This document shows, in pieces, positions 1 through 7,330 of a stretch of 10,164 bases of DNA (position 1 is its first letter; each line of letters starts with the position of its first letter). The notes below the pieces were generated by a model. It did not search any database. It saw only the letters and a list, made by a program, of their open reading frames with translations, and was not told the DNA's origin. Source of the DNA: an uncultured Polaromonas sp. (GTDB lineage: Bacteria > Pseudomonadota > Gammaproteobacteria > Burkholderiales > Burkholderiaceae); contig CAMLDT010000128.1 of the NCBI GenBank assembly GCA_946479075.1, positions 1 to 10,164 on the forward strand. Reading direction: 5' to 3'. Position numbers and translations under genes: made by a program.

Positions 1-9
1 CAAGTGTTG

Positions 10-2328
10 TTAAGTCACAACCGCGAATGATAACGATACTTGGGCGCCCTGCACGACACCGTCCACCACGCGATTTGAAATATCGATGCGTGCTCCGTGC
101 TCGTCGGCAATTTTTTTGACCACCGCCAGGCCAAGCCCCGTGCCTTTGACCTTGGTGGTGACATAGGGCTCGAACGCCCTCTTCAGGATGTGTTCGGGGA
201 AGCCGCTCCCGTTGTCGCGCACCGTCAGCCGCACGCGGCGCGACGTTGCGGAGTACTCGGTGCGCATCGTCACCAGCGCCTGGCGGCCGGGTGCAAGCCC
301 TTCCTGCGCGTCCTGGGCGTTTTGCAACAAGTTGTGAATAACCTGCCGAATCTGTTGTGAATCGGCCTTTATCGGCGGACAGCCCGGCTCCAGCTCCACC
401 TGCACCGGCACGATGGCGTTGTCGCTGGCGTAAAGCTGGATCACGTCGCTGACCAGTGCGTTGAGGTCCACCGGCTTGAGCTCGGCGGCCGGCAAGCGCG
501 CGTAGTCGCGGAACTCGTTGACCAGCCGCTTCATCGCATCGACCTGGTCAACGATGGTCTTCACGGACTTGGTCAGCAGCAGCTGTTCGGGCTCGGCGAT
601 CCTGCCGGTGAGTTTCATTTCAAGCCGCTCGGCCGATAACTGGATCGGCGTCAGCGGATTCTTGATTTCATGCGCAAGCCGCCGCGCCACCTCGCCCCAG
701 GCCTGGGCACGCTGGGCCGAGACCATTTCGGACACATCGTCGAACACCAGCAGGCATTCGTTGCCGGGCATCTTGGCACCCCGCGCAATCAGGGTGATGG
801 CGTTGTCGGGCGTGCCGGGTTGCGCTGCATTGATTTCGAAGGACTGCTGCCAGTGCTCGACGCCATGCAGGGTGTTCTCGCCGAAATAGGTGTCGAACTG
901 GGCCTGCACCCCTTGCGCAAACGCCTCCATGCCGGGCACCTCGCTGAGGGCTTGTCCGTGATGGGCTGCCAGCGGCGCACGCAGGATGCGGGTGGCGCCG
1001 GGGTTGCTGCTCAGGATCCGCCCCCTGAGGTCCAGCACCATGACGCCAGCGGTCAGGTTGTCCAGGATGGTCTGCAGGTTGGCCCGGGCGGCATCGACCT
1101 GGTCCATGCTTTTTTGCACCGCACCGCGCGCATCGGCCAGCTGCTGGGTCATGTCGGCGAAGGAACGGGTCAACCCGCCCAGTTCGTCCTTGCCCTGCAG
1201 CGCGGCCTTGGGCGTGAGGTCACCCTGGGCGACCTGCCTGACACCTTCGGCAAGGACAAGCAGCGGGCGGGCCAGCTGGTTGCCCAGCACCACCGCCAGC
1301 AGCACGGCGCCAAACACCGCCAGAAAAAGGCTCAGCGTCAAGGTGCCGATGTACATCTTGCGCAGGCCACCGCGTGCCAGCGCACGCTCCTGGTATTCGC
1401 GATTGGCCTCCTGCACGGCAATGGCATTGGCCACGAGGCTGGCCGGCAAAAGCTCGGTCACCTGCAGGAAACGGTTCTCGCCGAACAGGCCGAGCTCGGG
1501 GCTGTTGACAAGCGCCAGCGCCTTGATGCGCGGGGCGGCATTGGGGGCGCCGGACGACGCGGCGACAGGCGTTCCGGGTGCAGTTCCCGCCGGTTCGGCG
1601 CCGGGGGGTTCGAGTCCGGGCAAGGTCACCTCGTCCAGCCCCTCGATCTGCGTGGCCACGCGCTGGGCGCGCGCGTTGCGCAGCAACTGGCCGGGGGGCC
1701 GCTCCGGCTTGATCGAATAACGCGAGTCGCCTGCACTCGCAATCATCTGGCCCGAGGCTGTCCAGAGCACCACATCATTGACCGCCAACTGGTCGCGCAG
1801 GCGCTCCAGTGCCAGGCCGGCGGTGGCATCGGGCGTCTGTGCAAGCTGGCTGGCGGCTACACGGGTTTTGTTGGCCAGCTCGGAGGCCAGCGTGTCGAGC
1901 GTGACCCGGCCGAGGTTAAGACCGGCGTCCAGCGCACCTTCGACCTTGACATCAAACCAGCTTTCAATGGAGCGCGAGACAAACTGGTAGGAAACGACGT
2001 AAATCATCATGCCCGGCAGCAGGCCGACCAGCGCGAAAATGGCCGCGAGCTTGACCAGCAGGCGACTGCCAAACTTGCCCTTGCGCAGGCGCAGCACCAG
2101 CCGGACGACAATCCAGCCGATCACCAGCAGCAGCAAGGCGGCCACGGCCACATTGAGCCCCAGCAACAGGACGTAGTTGCGTTCGTACAGTTCGCGGTTG
2201 CCGGTGGCCTGGGTCAGCAAAAACATCAGCACCAGCCCCAGCGCTGCCATCACCCCGACACCGACACCGACAGTCCAGCGGAAGGCCGGACTGGTTTTCA
2301 CGGACGCCACCTGCCCGCTGAAACTCAC
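10..2328 (-). CDS. ntrY: NtrY-like membrane sensor histidine kinase
   Basis: Predicted inner-membrane histidine kinase of 772 aa, the sensor of an NtrY/NtrX-type two-component system. Hydrophobic helices lie near residues 17-42, 52-80 and 88-118, and a fourth near 324-348 closes a periplasmic domain (about 120-322). A HAMP region follows (about 350-405), then a PAS-like domain (about 418-535) and a HisKA/HATPase core. The phospho-acceptor is His553 in the HEIKNP motif. The N box holds Asn666 and Asn670; the G1 motif DNGSGF is at 705-710 and GTGLGL at 729-734. The start is GTG; its first four bases overlap the stop of the upstream DUF4390 gene (GTGA), and an AGAGG Shine-Dalgarno sits 7 nt before it, so translational coupling is likely. 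A Pro/Ala-rich stretch (about 240-266) interrupts the periplasmic domain. The family is linked to nitrogen or redox/envelope signalling; the ligand here is unknown. The partner response regulator should lie just past the window edge. The kinase assignment is firm; the ntrY name rests on architecture and neighbours. Confidence 0.93.
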   Translation of the reverse strand: MSFSGQVASVKTSPAFRWTVGVGVGVMAALGLVLMFLLTQATGNRELYERNYVLLLGLNVAVAALLLLVIGWIVVRLVLRLRKGKFGSRLLVKLAAIFALVGLLPGMMIYVVSYQFVSRSIESWFDVKVEGALDAGLNLGRVTLDTLASELANKTRVAASQLAQTPDATAGLALERLRDQLAVNDVVLWTASGQMIASAGDSRYSIKPERPPGQLLRNARAQRVATQIEGLDEVTLPGLEPPGAEPAGTAPGTPVAASSGAPNAAPRIKALALVNSPELGLFGENRFLQVTELLPASLVANAIAVQEANREYQERALARGGLRKMYIGTLTLSLFLAVFGAVLLAVVLGNQLARPLLVLAEGVRQVAQGDLTPKAALQGKDELGGLTRSFADMTQQLADARGAVQKSMDQVDAARANLQTILDNLTAGVMVLDLRGRILSSNPGATRILRAPLAAHHGQALSEVPGMEAFAQGVQAQFDTYFGENTLHGVEHWQQSFEINAAQPGTPDNAITLIARGAKMPGNECLLVFDDVSEMVSAQRAQAWGEVARRLAHEIKNPLTPIQLSAERLEMKLTGRIAEPEQLLLTKSVKTIVDQVDAMKRLVNEFRDYARLPAAELKPVDLNALVSDVIQLYASDNAIVPVQVELEPGCPPIKADSQQIRQVIHNLLQNAQDAQEGLAPGRQALVTMRTEYSATSRRVRLTVRDNGSGFPEHILKRAFEPYVTTKVKGTGLGLAVVKKIADEHGARIDISNRVVDGVVQGAQVSLSFAVVT

Positions 2329-2963
2329 TTGATGGCCTCTTTGACCACGTCTCTGGCCGGGTCGGTGGCCAGCGAGAGGTCGCGAATGGGTTCGGCGATC
2401 AGTTGCCGGCTGTCTTCGACGGCAATGGTCCAGTCCCGCTGGCCGGCAACACCAATCTGGAACGGCCTGGGCAACTGCGACAGGTCCAGCCGGAAGCGGA
2501 ACTCGACCGTGTGTGGCGCGGCCGGGTCGATTTCAGCCGCATCGGCAATGCGCCAGCGCGAGATGCGCTGGATGGCGGCCATGGCTTCGGGCAGGGTGTC
2601 GTAGTTCTGGCTGAAGGACGCGCGCAGACCCGTCACGCTGATCGCGCCGGCCAGAATGTTCAGCCGCCAGCGCCGGGTCAGGGGCTGAAAGGCCAGGCGC
2701 ATGGTCCGGGTCGCGGTGGTCAGGCGTTTGTCATACCAGTACCAGCGTTCACGGTAGATGTCGCCCTCGGCCACAAAAAACATCGGTATGCCCTTGAGCA
2801 GCGCATCTTCAACCACCGTCGGCAATTCAAACTGGACGGTAGCGGACAGGTAAACCGCATCGTCCGAGCGCTCCATCTTCATGTGCGTGACTTCGGCCGC
2901 CAGCACTGCCGGGCCGGCGCAAACCAGCATCACCCAGGCGCAAAACGCCCACACCTGCCGCAC
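2325..2963 (-). CDS. DUF4390 family secreted protein, function unknown
   Basis: Predicted exported protein of the DUF4390 family, about 212 aa; no biochemical role is established for the family. From the GTG start chosen here, residues 1-22 form a classic Sec signal peptide: a hydrophobic core around WAFCAWVMLVCAG, then a small-residue cleavage site near VLA-AEV. The mature part looks beta-rich and carries the family signature: a KGIPMFFVAEGDIYRERW segment (about 57-74), WYWYDKR (74-80), and the LTRRWR stretch (95-100). An upstream GTG at 3020 in the same frame would add 19 residues, lengthen the signal n-region and overlap rsmB by 50 bp. The GTG at 2963 starts 8 nt after the rsmB stop and gives the better signal peptide, but neither start has a strong Shine-Dalgarno. 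The 3' end overlaps the kinase gene by 4 bp. I infer a role tied to the neighbouring sensor or the envelope from position only. Confidence 0.88.
   Translation of the reverse strand: MRQVWAFCAWVMLVCAGPAVLAAEVTHMKMERSDDAVYLSATVQFELPTVVEDALLKGIPMFFVAEGDIYRERWYWYDKRLTTATRTMRLAFQPLTRRWRLNILAGAISVTGLRASFSQNYDTLPEAMAAIQRISRWRIADAAEIDPAAPHTVEFRFRLDLSQLPRPFQIGVAGQRDWTIAVEDSRQLIAEPIRDLSLATDPARDVVKEAIK
2336..2340 (-). promoter_or_regulatory. Ribosome binding site of the ntrY-like gene
   Basis: AGAGG on the minus strand lies inside the end of the DUF4390 coding sequence, 7 nt before the GTG start at 2328. It supports the GTG start and the 4-bp overlap with the upstream gene. Confidence 0.6.
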
Positions 2964-2970
2964 CCACGAC

Positions 2971-4302
2971 TCACAGCTGGTGTTTTTCAAGGATGGCGTA
3001 ATAAAAACCGTCGTTGTCACCTGTCAAATTGTCCGGGAAGACGGTCCCGGGCACGCCACTTTGGGGCAGTAAATGGCCGGGCGACGGCATGAAATGAGCG
3101 TCTTTGTGGTGCGTAACAAACGTTTGCGCCTGCGCTTCTCCCTCGCTGCGGAAAACCGAGCAGGTGCAATACAGCAGCCGACCGCCAGGCCGGAGCAAGG
3201 GCCACAAGGCATCGAACAACTGGCGCTGTAGCGCTGCCAGTTGGGCAATATCGGTCGGGCGGCGCAACCAGCGAACATCCGGGTGCCGGCGCACGATGCC
3301 CGAAGCGGTACAGGGCGCATCCAGCAGGATGCCGTCGAAAAGCTGGCCGTCCCACCAGTCGTCGGGGCGCGCCGCATCCCCTACCCGCACATCGGCCTGC
3401 AAGCCCAGGCGCTTCAGGTTCTGCCGGATGCGTTCACAGCGGTCCGGATCGATGTCGAGTGCCGTGACATCGGCATCGGCCATTTCCAGCAGGTGTGCGG
3501 TTTTGCCGCCGGGTGCAGCGCAGGCGTCCAGCAGCCGCAAGCGGCCGCCCTGGGCTGGGGCCAACCCTTGCAGCAACAACGGCGCGGCGAGTTGCGCGGC
3601 CGCATCCTGCACGGAAAAATGTCCCTCGGCATACCCGGGCAAGGAGGGCACCGGGACCGCTTTCGACAGCACCAAGCCCTGCGGGCCTGCGGATTTTGCT
3701 TCGATATTGATAGCTGCCAGCGCTTGCTGGTAAAGGGCTGGATTCGTTTTTTGTTCATTAACCCGCAGTGTCAACGGCGCCCGGCTGTTGTTGGCGCGCA
3801 GGATGTCCTGCCAGCGCGTGGGGTGGTCTTGCCGCACACGGTCAATCCACCATTGGGGGTGGTTCCAGACGGCTTGCGGCTGCTTGTCCGTGCGCGTCAC
3901 CAGTGCCTCCCGTTCGCGCAGAAAGCGGCGCAAGCAACCATTGATGAAGCTGGCCTGGTGGCGCGTGTGCTCACTGGACTTGGCCGCCTCCACCGCCTGG
4001 TCGACCAGCGTGTGCACGGTGTAAGGCGCGCCGTCTTCGCTCCAGATCAGCGCCAGGGCCACGCACAGCAGCGCATCGGCCTCGGGCGGCGGGGGGCGGC
4101 TGGCAAGTTGCCGCCGCAAGGCCTCCGCGCGCCCCAAATGGCGCAGTGCATGAAAGCCCAGCGCCTGCACACCGGGCCGCAGGTCTGCATGCACGTCTTC
4201 CAGAGCGGCCGTCATGGAGCGTCCTGCGCGCACGGCCATCAGTAAACTGGCCGCGCCCTGGAGCTGGCGCCACAGGGGAATGGGGTGGGGGGTGTCTTGC
4301 AT
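2971..4302 (-). CDS. rsmB: 16S rRNA (cytosine(967)-C(5))-methyltransferase RsmB
   Basis: Cytoplasmic methyltransferase of 443 aa that transfers a methyl group from S-adenosylmethionine to C5 of cytosine 967 in 16S rRNA. The N-terminal third (about 10-140) resembles the NusB-like RNA-binding domain. The rest is a Rossmann-type methyltransferase: a PGYAEGHFSVQD segment (222-233), SAM motif I DACAAPGGKT (259-268), the acidic ribose-binding region LDIDPDRC (282-289), motif IV DAPC with Cys331, and motif VI CTCS with Cys381. Two cysteines 50 residues apart match the RsmB pattern (Cys325/Cys375 in E. coli, the second being the nucleophile), so the enzyme should be active. The length is close to the usual 430 aa. 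The ATG at 4302 has a modest GAGA purine stretch upstream. It is the first gene of the cluster with DUF4390 and the ntrY-like kinase, after a 168-bp gap from fccB. Confidence 0.96.
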   Translation of the reverse strand: MQDTPHPIPLWRQLQGAASLLMAVRAGRSMTAALEDVHADLRPGVQALGFHALRHLGRAEALRRQLASRPPPPEADALLCVALALIWSEDGAPYTVHTLVDQAVEAAKSSEHTRHQASFINGCLRRFLREREALVTRTDKQPQAVWNHPQWWIDRVRQDHPTRWQDILRANNSRAPLTLRVNEQKTNPALYQQALAAINIEAKSAGPQGLVLSKAVPVPSLPGYAEGHFSVQDAAAQLAAPLLLQGLAPAQGGRLRLLDACAAPGGKTAHLLEMADADVTALDIDPDRCERIRQNLKRLGLQADVRVGDAARPDDWWDGQLFDGILLDAPCTASGIVRRHPDVRWLRRPTDIAQLAALQRQLFDALWPLLRPGGRLLYCTCSVFRSEGEAQAQTFVTHHKDAHFMPSPGHLLPQSGVPGTVFPDNLTGDNDGFYYAILEKHQL

Positions 4303-4470
4303 GAATCTCGGAGATGCGGCCCAACAGGGGCAGTCACCCCGTATTAGACCAGCCAGGAGCCCGCAGCGTGCCCTTGACGCCGGATTACAAGCAGGCGCCG
4401 ACTGGGCGCCGGCACGGCCACCCCGAAGGGCCAGGGAATCAGGCGGAGCGGACCCTCGCGCAGGCCCGCA
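4303..4470 (-). other. Intergenic region: fccB end and rsmB leader
   Basis: This 168-bp non-coding gap should hold the end of the fccAB transcript and the promoter of the rsmB cluster. Two hairpin-forming sequences are visible: GGCGCC repeated with a 5-nt spacer (4394-4410), and CCC-UUCG-GGG on the minus strand (4421-4430), a UUCG tetraloop on a short stem. Neither is followed by a good U-tract, so any terminator is weak or Rho-assisted. A TAATAC box on the minus strand, about 35 bp before the rsmB ATG, resembles a -10 element, but I find no matching -35. Confidence 0.35.
4394..4410 (-). terminator. Weak hairpin downstream of fccB
   Basis: Two GGCGCC hexamers (themselves palindromic) separated by GACTG can form a 6-bp GC stem with a 5-nt loop, about 60 bp after the fccB stop. 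On the minus strand the sequence after it is TGCTTGT, not a true U-run, so an intrinsic terminator is only possible, not shown. Confidence 0.25.
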
Positions 4471-5820
4471 TCAGCTCAGGCTGTCCGCCCAGATATTGCG
4501 TGCCCAGTCCAGCGCATAAGTGCCTTCCAGTTCACTCGGGCCGGGGCTGACGCCGCCCGAGCCATGCACCGCCTTGAAGGTCTTTTCGGCAGCCACGTAC
4601 TCGTGCACGCTGGCCACGTGGATCACATTTTTGCTGTCCACAAAGCTGTAGCAGGTGTTGGTGAGCATCGGCGCGGGATTGATCTCCCAACCCGACAGCT
4701 GCGCGACGATGGCAGCCGCCGCCACCTTGCCCTGGTTGTTGGCCATGTGGCCGCTTTTGGGCATGGCCGGCGCGACCTGGATCGAGTCGCCCAGTACAAA
4801 CACATCCCTGGCAGCGGTGGATTCGAAGCTCAGGTAATTGACGCCGCACCAGCGTTTGTCGGCCATGTTGTTGAGCCCGGCTTGAACCGCAATGGTGCCG
4901 GCACGCATGGACGGGAGCACATTGAGTACATCGGCCTTGACGTCGTCCTGCACATCGAACCTGATCACGCCGGCCTTGGCATCCACGGCCGTGGCCTTGT
5001 GCTGGCTGCGGTATTCGACAATGCCTTTGTACTGCTCGGCCCAGACCTTCTTGAACAGCGGACCTTTGGACGTGACATCCATGTTGGCGTCAAGAATCAG
5101 CACCTTGCTGCGCGGCTTGGCAGCCTTGAAATAGCCCGCAATCACCGACGCGCGCTCGTAGGGGCCGGGCGGGCAGCGATAAGGGGCCTCGGGGATCGTG
5201 ATCGCATAAACGCCGCCGTCGGGCATGGCCTCAAGTTGCCTGCGCAGTGCCAGGGTTTCGGCCCCGGCCTTCCAGGCCTGGAGGATCTGCCCCGCGTCGT
5301 GCGCCTGTTGCAGGCCCTGGATGCTGCCGAACATCAGCTCAACGCCCGGCGAGACCACCAGCTTGTCATAGGCAATCGTAGCGCCGCCACCGAGCGTGAC
5401 GGTTTTTCTGCCGGTGTCGATGGCACTGGCCCAGTCACGGACGACGGTCACCCCGTGGTTTTTGCCCAGGCCGGTATACGCCGTCGTGATGTCGCTGATC
5501 TGCTTGCTGCCGCCGAGCACGAGGTTGGAAAGCGGGCACGAGATGAATGCGGGCTCGGGCTCAATCAGCACCACATCGATTTTGTAGTCCGACAGCAGGC
5601 GCACGTATTTGGCAGCCGTGGCGCCGCCATAACCGCCGCCGATGACGACCACCCTGGCTTTGGCGGGAATGGATGTTGTGGCGCAGGCCGACAGGCCGAG
5701 CAGGCTCAGCGCGATAGAAGACTGGAGAAAGGAGCGTCGTTGCATGCCTTCCGACGAGCCGCCTCCAGGAAGGCGCGCCCCTTCGGGGAGCAACGAACGA
5801 CCGTGAGCGTGGGGGTTCAT
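4471..5820 (-). CDS. fccB: FCSD-family sulfide dehydrogenase flavoprotein subunit
   Basis: Predicted periplasmic FAD-dependent sulfide:cytochrome c oxidoreductase, flavoprotein subunit (FccB/SoxF family), 449 aa. It oxidises sulfide and passes electrons to the partner cytochrome. Residues 28-46 form a twin-arginine signal (QRRSFLQ, then a hydrophobic stretch) ending in LSAC, which also fits a lipobox with Cys46. The FAD-binding Rossmann motif VVIGGGYGG is at 58-66, and a second FAD region GDSIQVAPAMPKSGHMANNQG is spread over 344-364. The redox-active cysteines appear to be Cys216 (RCPPGPYER) and Cys325 (RWCG), matching the family disulfide; Cys95 (ISCPLSN) is also in a typical place. The C-terminal 70 residues look like the FCSD flavin-binding domain. 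The start at 5820 is preceded by AAGGAG 6 nt upstream. A later ATG (residue 26) would give a shorter, more conventional Tat leader, and an upstream extension to 5862 lacks this site. It lies 10 bp after fccA. SoxF is the main alternative name. Confidence 0.9.
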   Translation of the reverse strand: MNPHAHGRSLLPEGARLPGGGSSEGMQRRSFLQSSIALSLLGLSACATTSIPAKARVVVIGGGYGGATAAKYVRLLSDYKIDVVLIEPEPAFISCPLSNLVLGGSKQISDITTAYTGLGKNHGVTVVRDWASAIDTGRKTVTLGGGATIAYDKLVVSPGVELMFGSIQGLQQAHDAGQILQAWKAGAETLALRRQLEAMPDGGVYAITIPEAPYRCPPGPYERASVIAGYFKAAKPRSKVLILDANMDVTSKGPLFKKVWAEQYKGIVEYRSQHKATAVDAKAGVIRFDVQDDVKADVLNVLPSMRAGTIAVQAGLNNMADKRWCGVNYLSFESTAARDVFVLGDSIQVAPAMPKSGHMANNQGKVAAAAIVAQLSGWEINPAPMLTNTCYSFVDSKNVIHVASVHEYVAAEKTFKAVHGSGGVSPGPSELEGTYALDWARNIWADSLS

Positions 5821-5826
5821 ATCCTT

Positions 5827-5832
5827 CTCCTT
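5827..5832 (-). promoter_or_regulatory. Ribosome binding site deciding the fccB start
   Basis: AAGGAG on the minus strand overlaps the TAA stop of fccA and stands 6 nt before the ATG at 5820. It favours that start over the longer frame beginning at 5862 and suggests coupled translation of the two subunits. Confidence 0.75.
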
Positions 5833-6157
5833 ATTTTTTCTGCGCGGCAAAGTAGCCGCCAAGCACTTCGATCTGGGCGTCGCTGAAACCCTTGCTGATC
5901 TGGTGCATCACGGTGGCCGGCCGGGTGCCATCCTTGAAAGCCCTCATCTGGGTGACGAAATAGGTTTTATCCATGCCGGCGAGTGCCGGCACGTTCGACC
6001 CCTGGACAGCCCGGCCGTCCGTGCCATGACAGTTGGCGCAACTGGCTGCCAGGCTGCGGTGGTACAGGGCCTGTGCTGGCGATGTCTGGGCCTGGCTCAG
6101 GGACGCTGCGGCCAGCCCTTGCAGTGCCAGCATGAAGGTGAAAGCGGTGGTCTTCAT
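5831..6157 (-). CDS. fccA: Monoheme cytochrome c, partner of the FccB-like flavoprotein
   Basis: Small periplasmic class I cytochrome c, 108 aa. Residues 1-23 are a Sec signal peptide (KTT, hydrophobic core, cleavage near SQA-QTS). One heme-attachment motif CANCH is at Cys40, Cys43 and His44, and Met84 in the TVMHQI segment is the likely sixth heme ligand. Being joined to the FCSD-type flavoprotein gene, it should accept electrons from the flavin during sulfide oxidation and pass them to the respiratory chain. The classic FccA of Allochromatium is diheme; this one is a single-heme short version. The ATG at 6157 is chosen because GGGAG lies 6 nt upstream and the signal peptide begins there; an in-frame ATG 12 codons earlier would add a charged tail without a clear site. 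The name is by operon context; the cytochrome call itself is firm. Confidence 0.9.
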   Translation of the reverse strand: MKTTAFTFMLALQGLAAASLSQAQTSPAQALYHRSLAASCANCHGTDGRAVQGSNVPALAGMDKTYFVTQMRAFKDGTRPATVMHQISKGFSDAQIEVLGGYFAAQKK

Positions 6158-6286
6158 GGGTTTCTCCCGGTGGTTGCGGAATTCAGTGGACATGCCGATG
6201 GCGGCGCGCCTCAGCCGTCTTCAGCACACGACCGGCACTCGGAAGTCCGAGCAGACATTTTGTCATGTCCTCATTTGACCGCATGC
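6158..6286 (-). promoter_or_regulatory. Leader/promoter region of fccAB with inverted repeats
   Basis: This 129-bp gap between the M48 protease gene and fccA should contain the fccAB promoter. It includes the GGGAG ribosome binding site (6164-6168) and two inverted repeats: CTCGGA-AG-TCCGAG (6238-6251) and GACAT-N6-ATGTC (6254-6269), only 2 bp apart. They could be regulator sites or, for the first, a short mRNA hairpin at the end of the protease transcript. No convincing sigma70 -35/-10 pair was found. Confidence 0.4.
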
Positions 6287-7303
6287 TTACCCCAGCGTGC
6301 CGGGTCGTGTGGGCGCCAGCACATCAGAAGGCGGTGCCGGCTCATCAGGCCACGCCGGCATGGACCGGCCATAGATGCGCCGGATGCGTTCGCCCAGCGG
6401 TGGATGGGAATCCAGCCAGTGCCCGCGACCTTGTTGACCCACCAGCAACATGTGCTGAACCGCAGGATGAAAGCCGCGCGAGCCCGAAGCGGCCTGTTGC
6501 TGCCTCGCCACCTTGCGCAACACCCCCCCGAGGCCATCCCTGCTTCGCGTGAACTGCACGGCACGCGCGTCGGCAAGAAACTCACGCTGGCGCGACACCG
6601 CAGCTTTGAGCGCCCGGCCGGCGAGCCAGCCGAAAAAGCCCGCCACCATGATGGCAAAGCCCGGCAAGGCCAACAGTGTGCGGCGATCTTCTTCATCACG
6701 TTCGCACATGCGGCGACCCAGATTGAAAATCATCTCCAGTCCGAACACCATGCCCGCCAGCCGCATGTTCAGCCGGGTATCACCCTCACGGAGATGGCTC
6801 AGCTCATGCGCCACCAGCCCTTGCAGTTCGTCCCGTGTCAAGCCATCGAGCGCGCCGCGTGTCACTGCAATCACCGAATCCTCTTCGTCCCAACCGGCCG
6901 CAAAGGCATTGATGCTTTCAGCCCGCTCCAGCACCATGACCTGCGGTGGGTGCATGCTGGCCGCAATGGCCAGTTCTGCGGCGATGTTGCACAGCTTTTG
7001 CTCATCAAAGCGGCTGGCCGGCCAGGCTTCGCGCGCACCTGCGCGCCGCGCCAGCTTTTCACCGCCGCCCTGCAGGCTCGATGTTTCGAGCCACCAGCCG
7101 CCCAGAACAAAAAGCAGCGTCATCCCGGTATTGACCGTGAAAAAATAGGCGGGATAACCATGAAAGCCCGGCGTCACCAGACGCCACGTCAGTGCCAGGG
7201 CGGCATTGATGGCAAGTACCAGCAGCAACACGGCCAGCGCAAACAGCAACACCAGTTGCCGCGTCCGGGCACGGGCTTTTTCCTGCTGCTCAAAAAAACG
7301 CAT
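6287..7303 (-). CDS. M48 family membrane metallopeptidase (HtpX-like)
   Basis: Predicted integral-membrane zinc metallopeptidase of 338 aa with its active site facing the cytoplasm, as in HtpX/M48 enzymes. Hydrophobic segments lie near residues 17-39, 52-72 and 211-232, with a weaker one around 183-196. The zinc motif HELSH is at 166-170 (ligands His166 and His170, catalytic Glu167); the third ligand is probably Glu241 in the REFLAD motif. The conserved tail motif SHPPLGERIRRI is at 299-310. The MRFFEQQEKARARTRQ start at 7303 is chosen because the frame continues upstream to 7507 only as Arg/Cys-rich, non-membrane sequence that overlaps lemA; no good Shine-Dalgarno is seen, so the start is less certain than the rest. 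It follows lemA by 109 bp. HtpX-type proteases degrade misfolded membrane proteins; the substrate here is unknown. It is not close enough by eye to be named htpX. Confidence 0.88.
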   Translation of the reverse strand: MRFFEQQEKARARTRQLVLLFALAVLLLVLAINAALALTWRLVTPGFHGYPAYFFTVNTGMTLLFVLGGWWLETSSLQGGGEKLARRAGAREAWPASRFDEQKLCNIAAELAIAASMHPPQVMVLERAESINAFAAGWDEEDSVIAVTRGALDGLTRDELQGLVAHELSHLREGDTRLNMRLAGMVFGLEMIFNLGRRMCERDEEDRRTLLALPGFAIMVAGFFGWLAGRALKAAVSRQREFLADARAVQFTRSRDGLGGVLRKVARQQQAASGSRGFHPAVQHMLLVGQQGRGHWLDSHPPLGERIRRIYGRSMPAWPDEPAPPSDVLAPTRPGTLG

Positions 7304-7330
7304 GAGGGCAGCGATCAGGCACGGCGGGCC

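Noticed and set aside
670..2604. A 644-codon open frame on the plus strand opposite ntrY and the DUF4390 gene.
   Set aside because: It is antisense to two well-supported genes; its translation is rich in Arg, Gly, His and Gln with no domain, membrane or signal pattern. Long antisense frames are common in high-GC DNA.
3024..3035. The 12-mer GTCAAATTGTCC occurs here and again at 8148-8159 upstream of lemA.
   Set aside because: A few repeated 12-mers are expected by chance in 10 kb. One copy is inside rsmB, so a shared regulatory site is unlikely.
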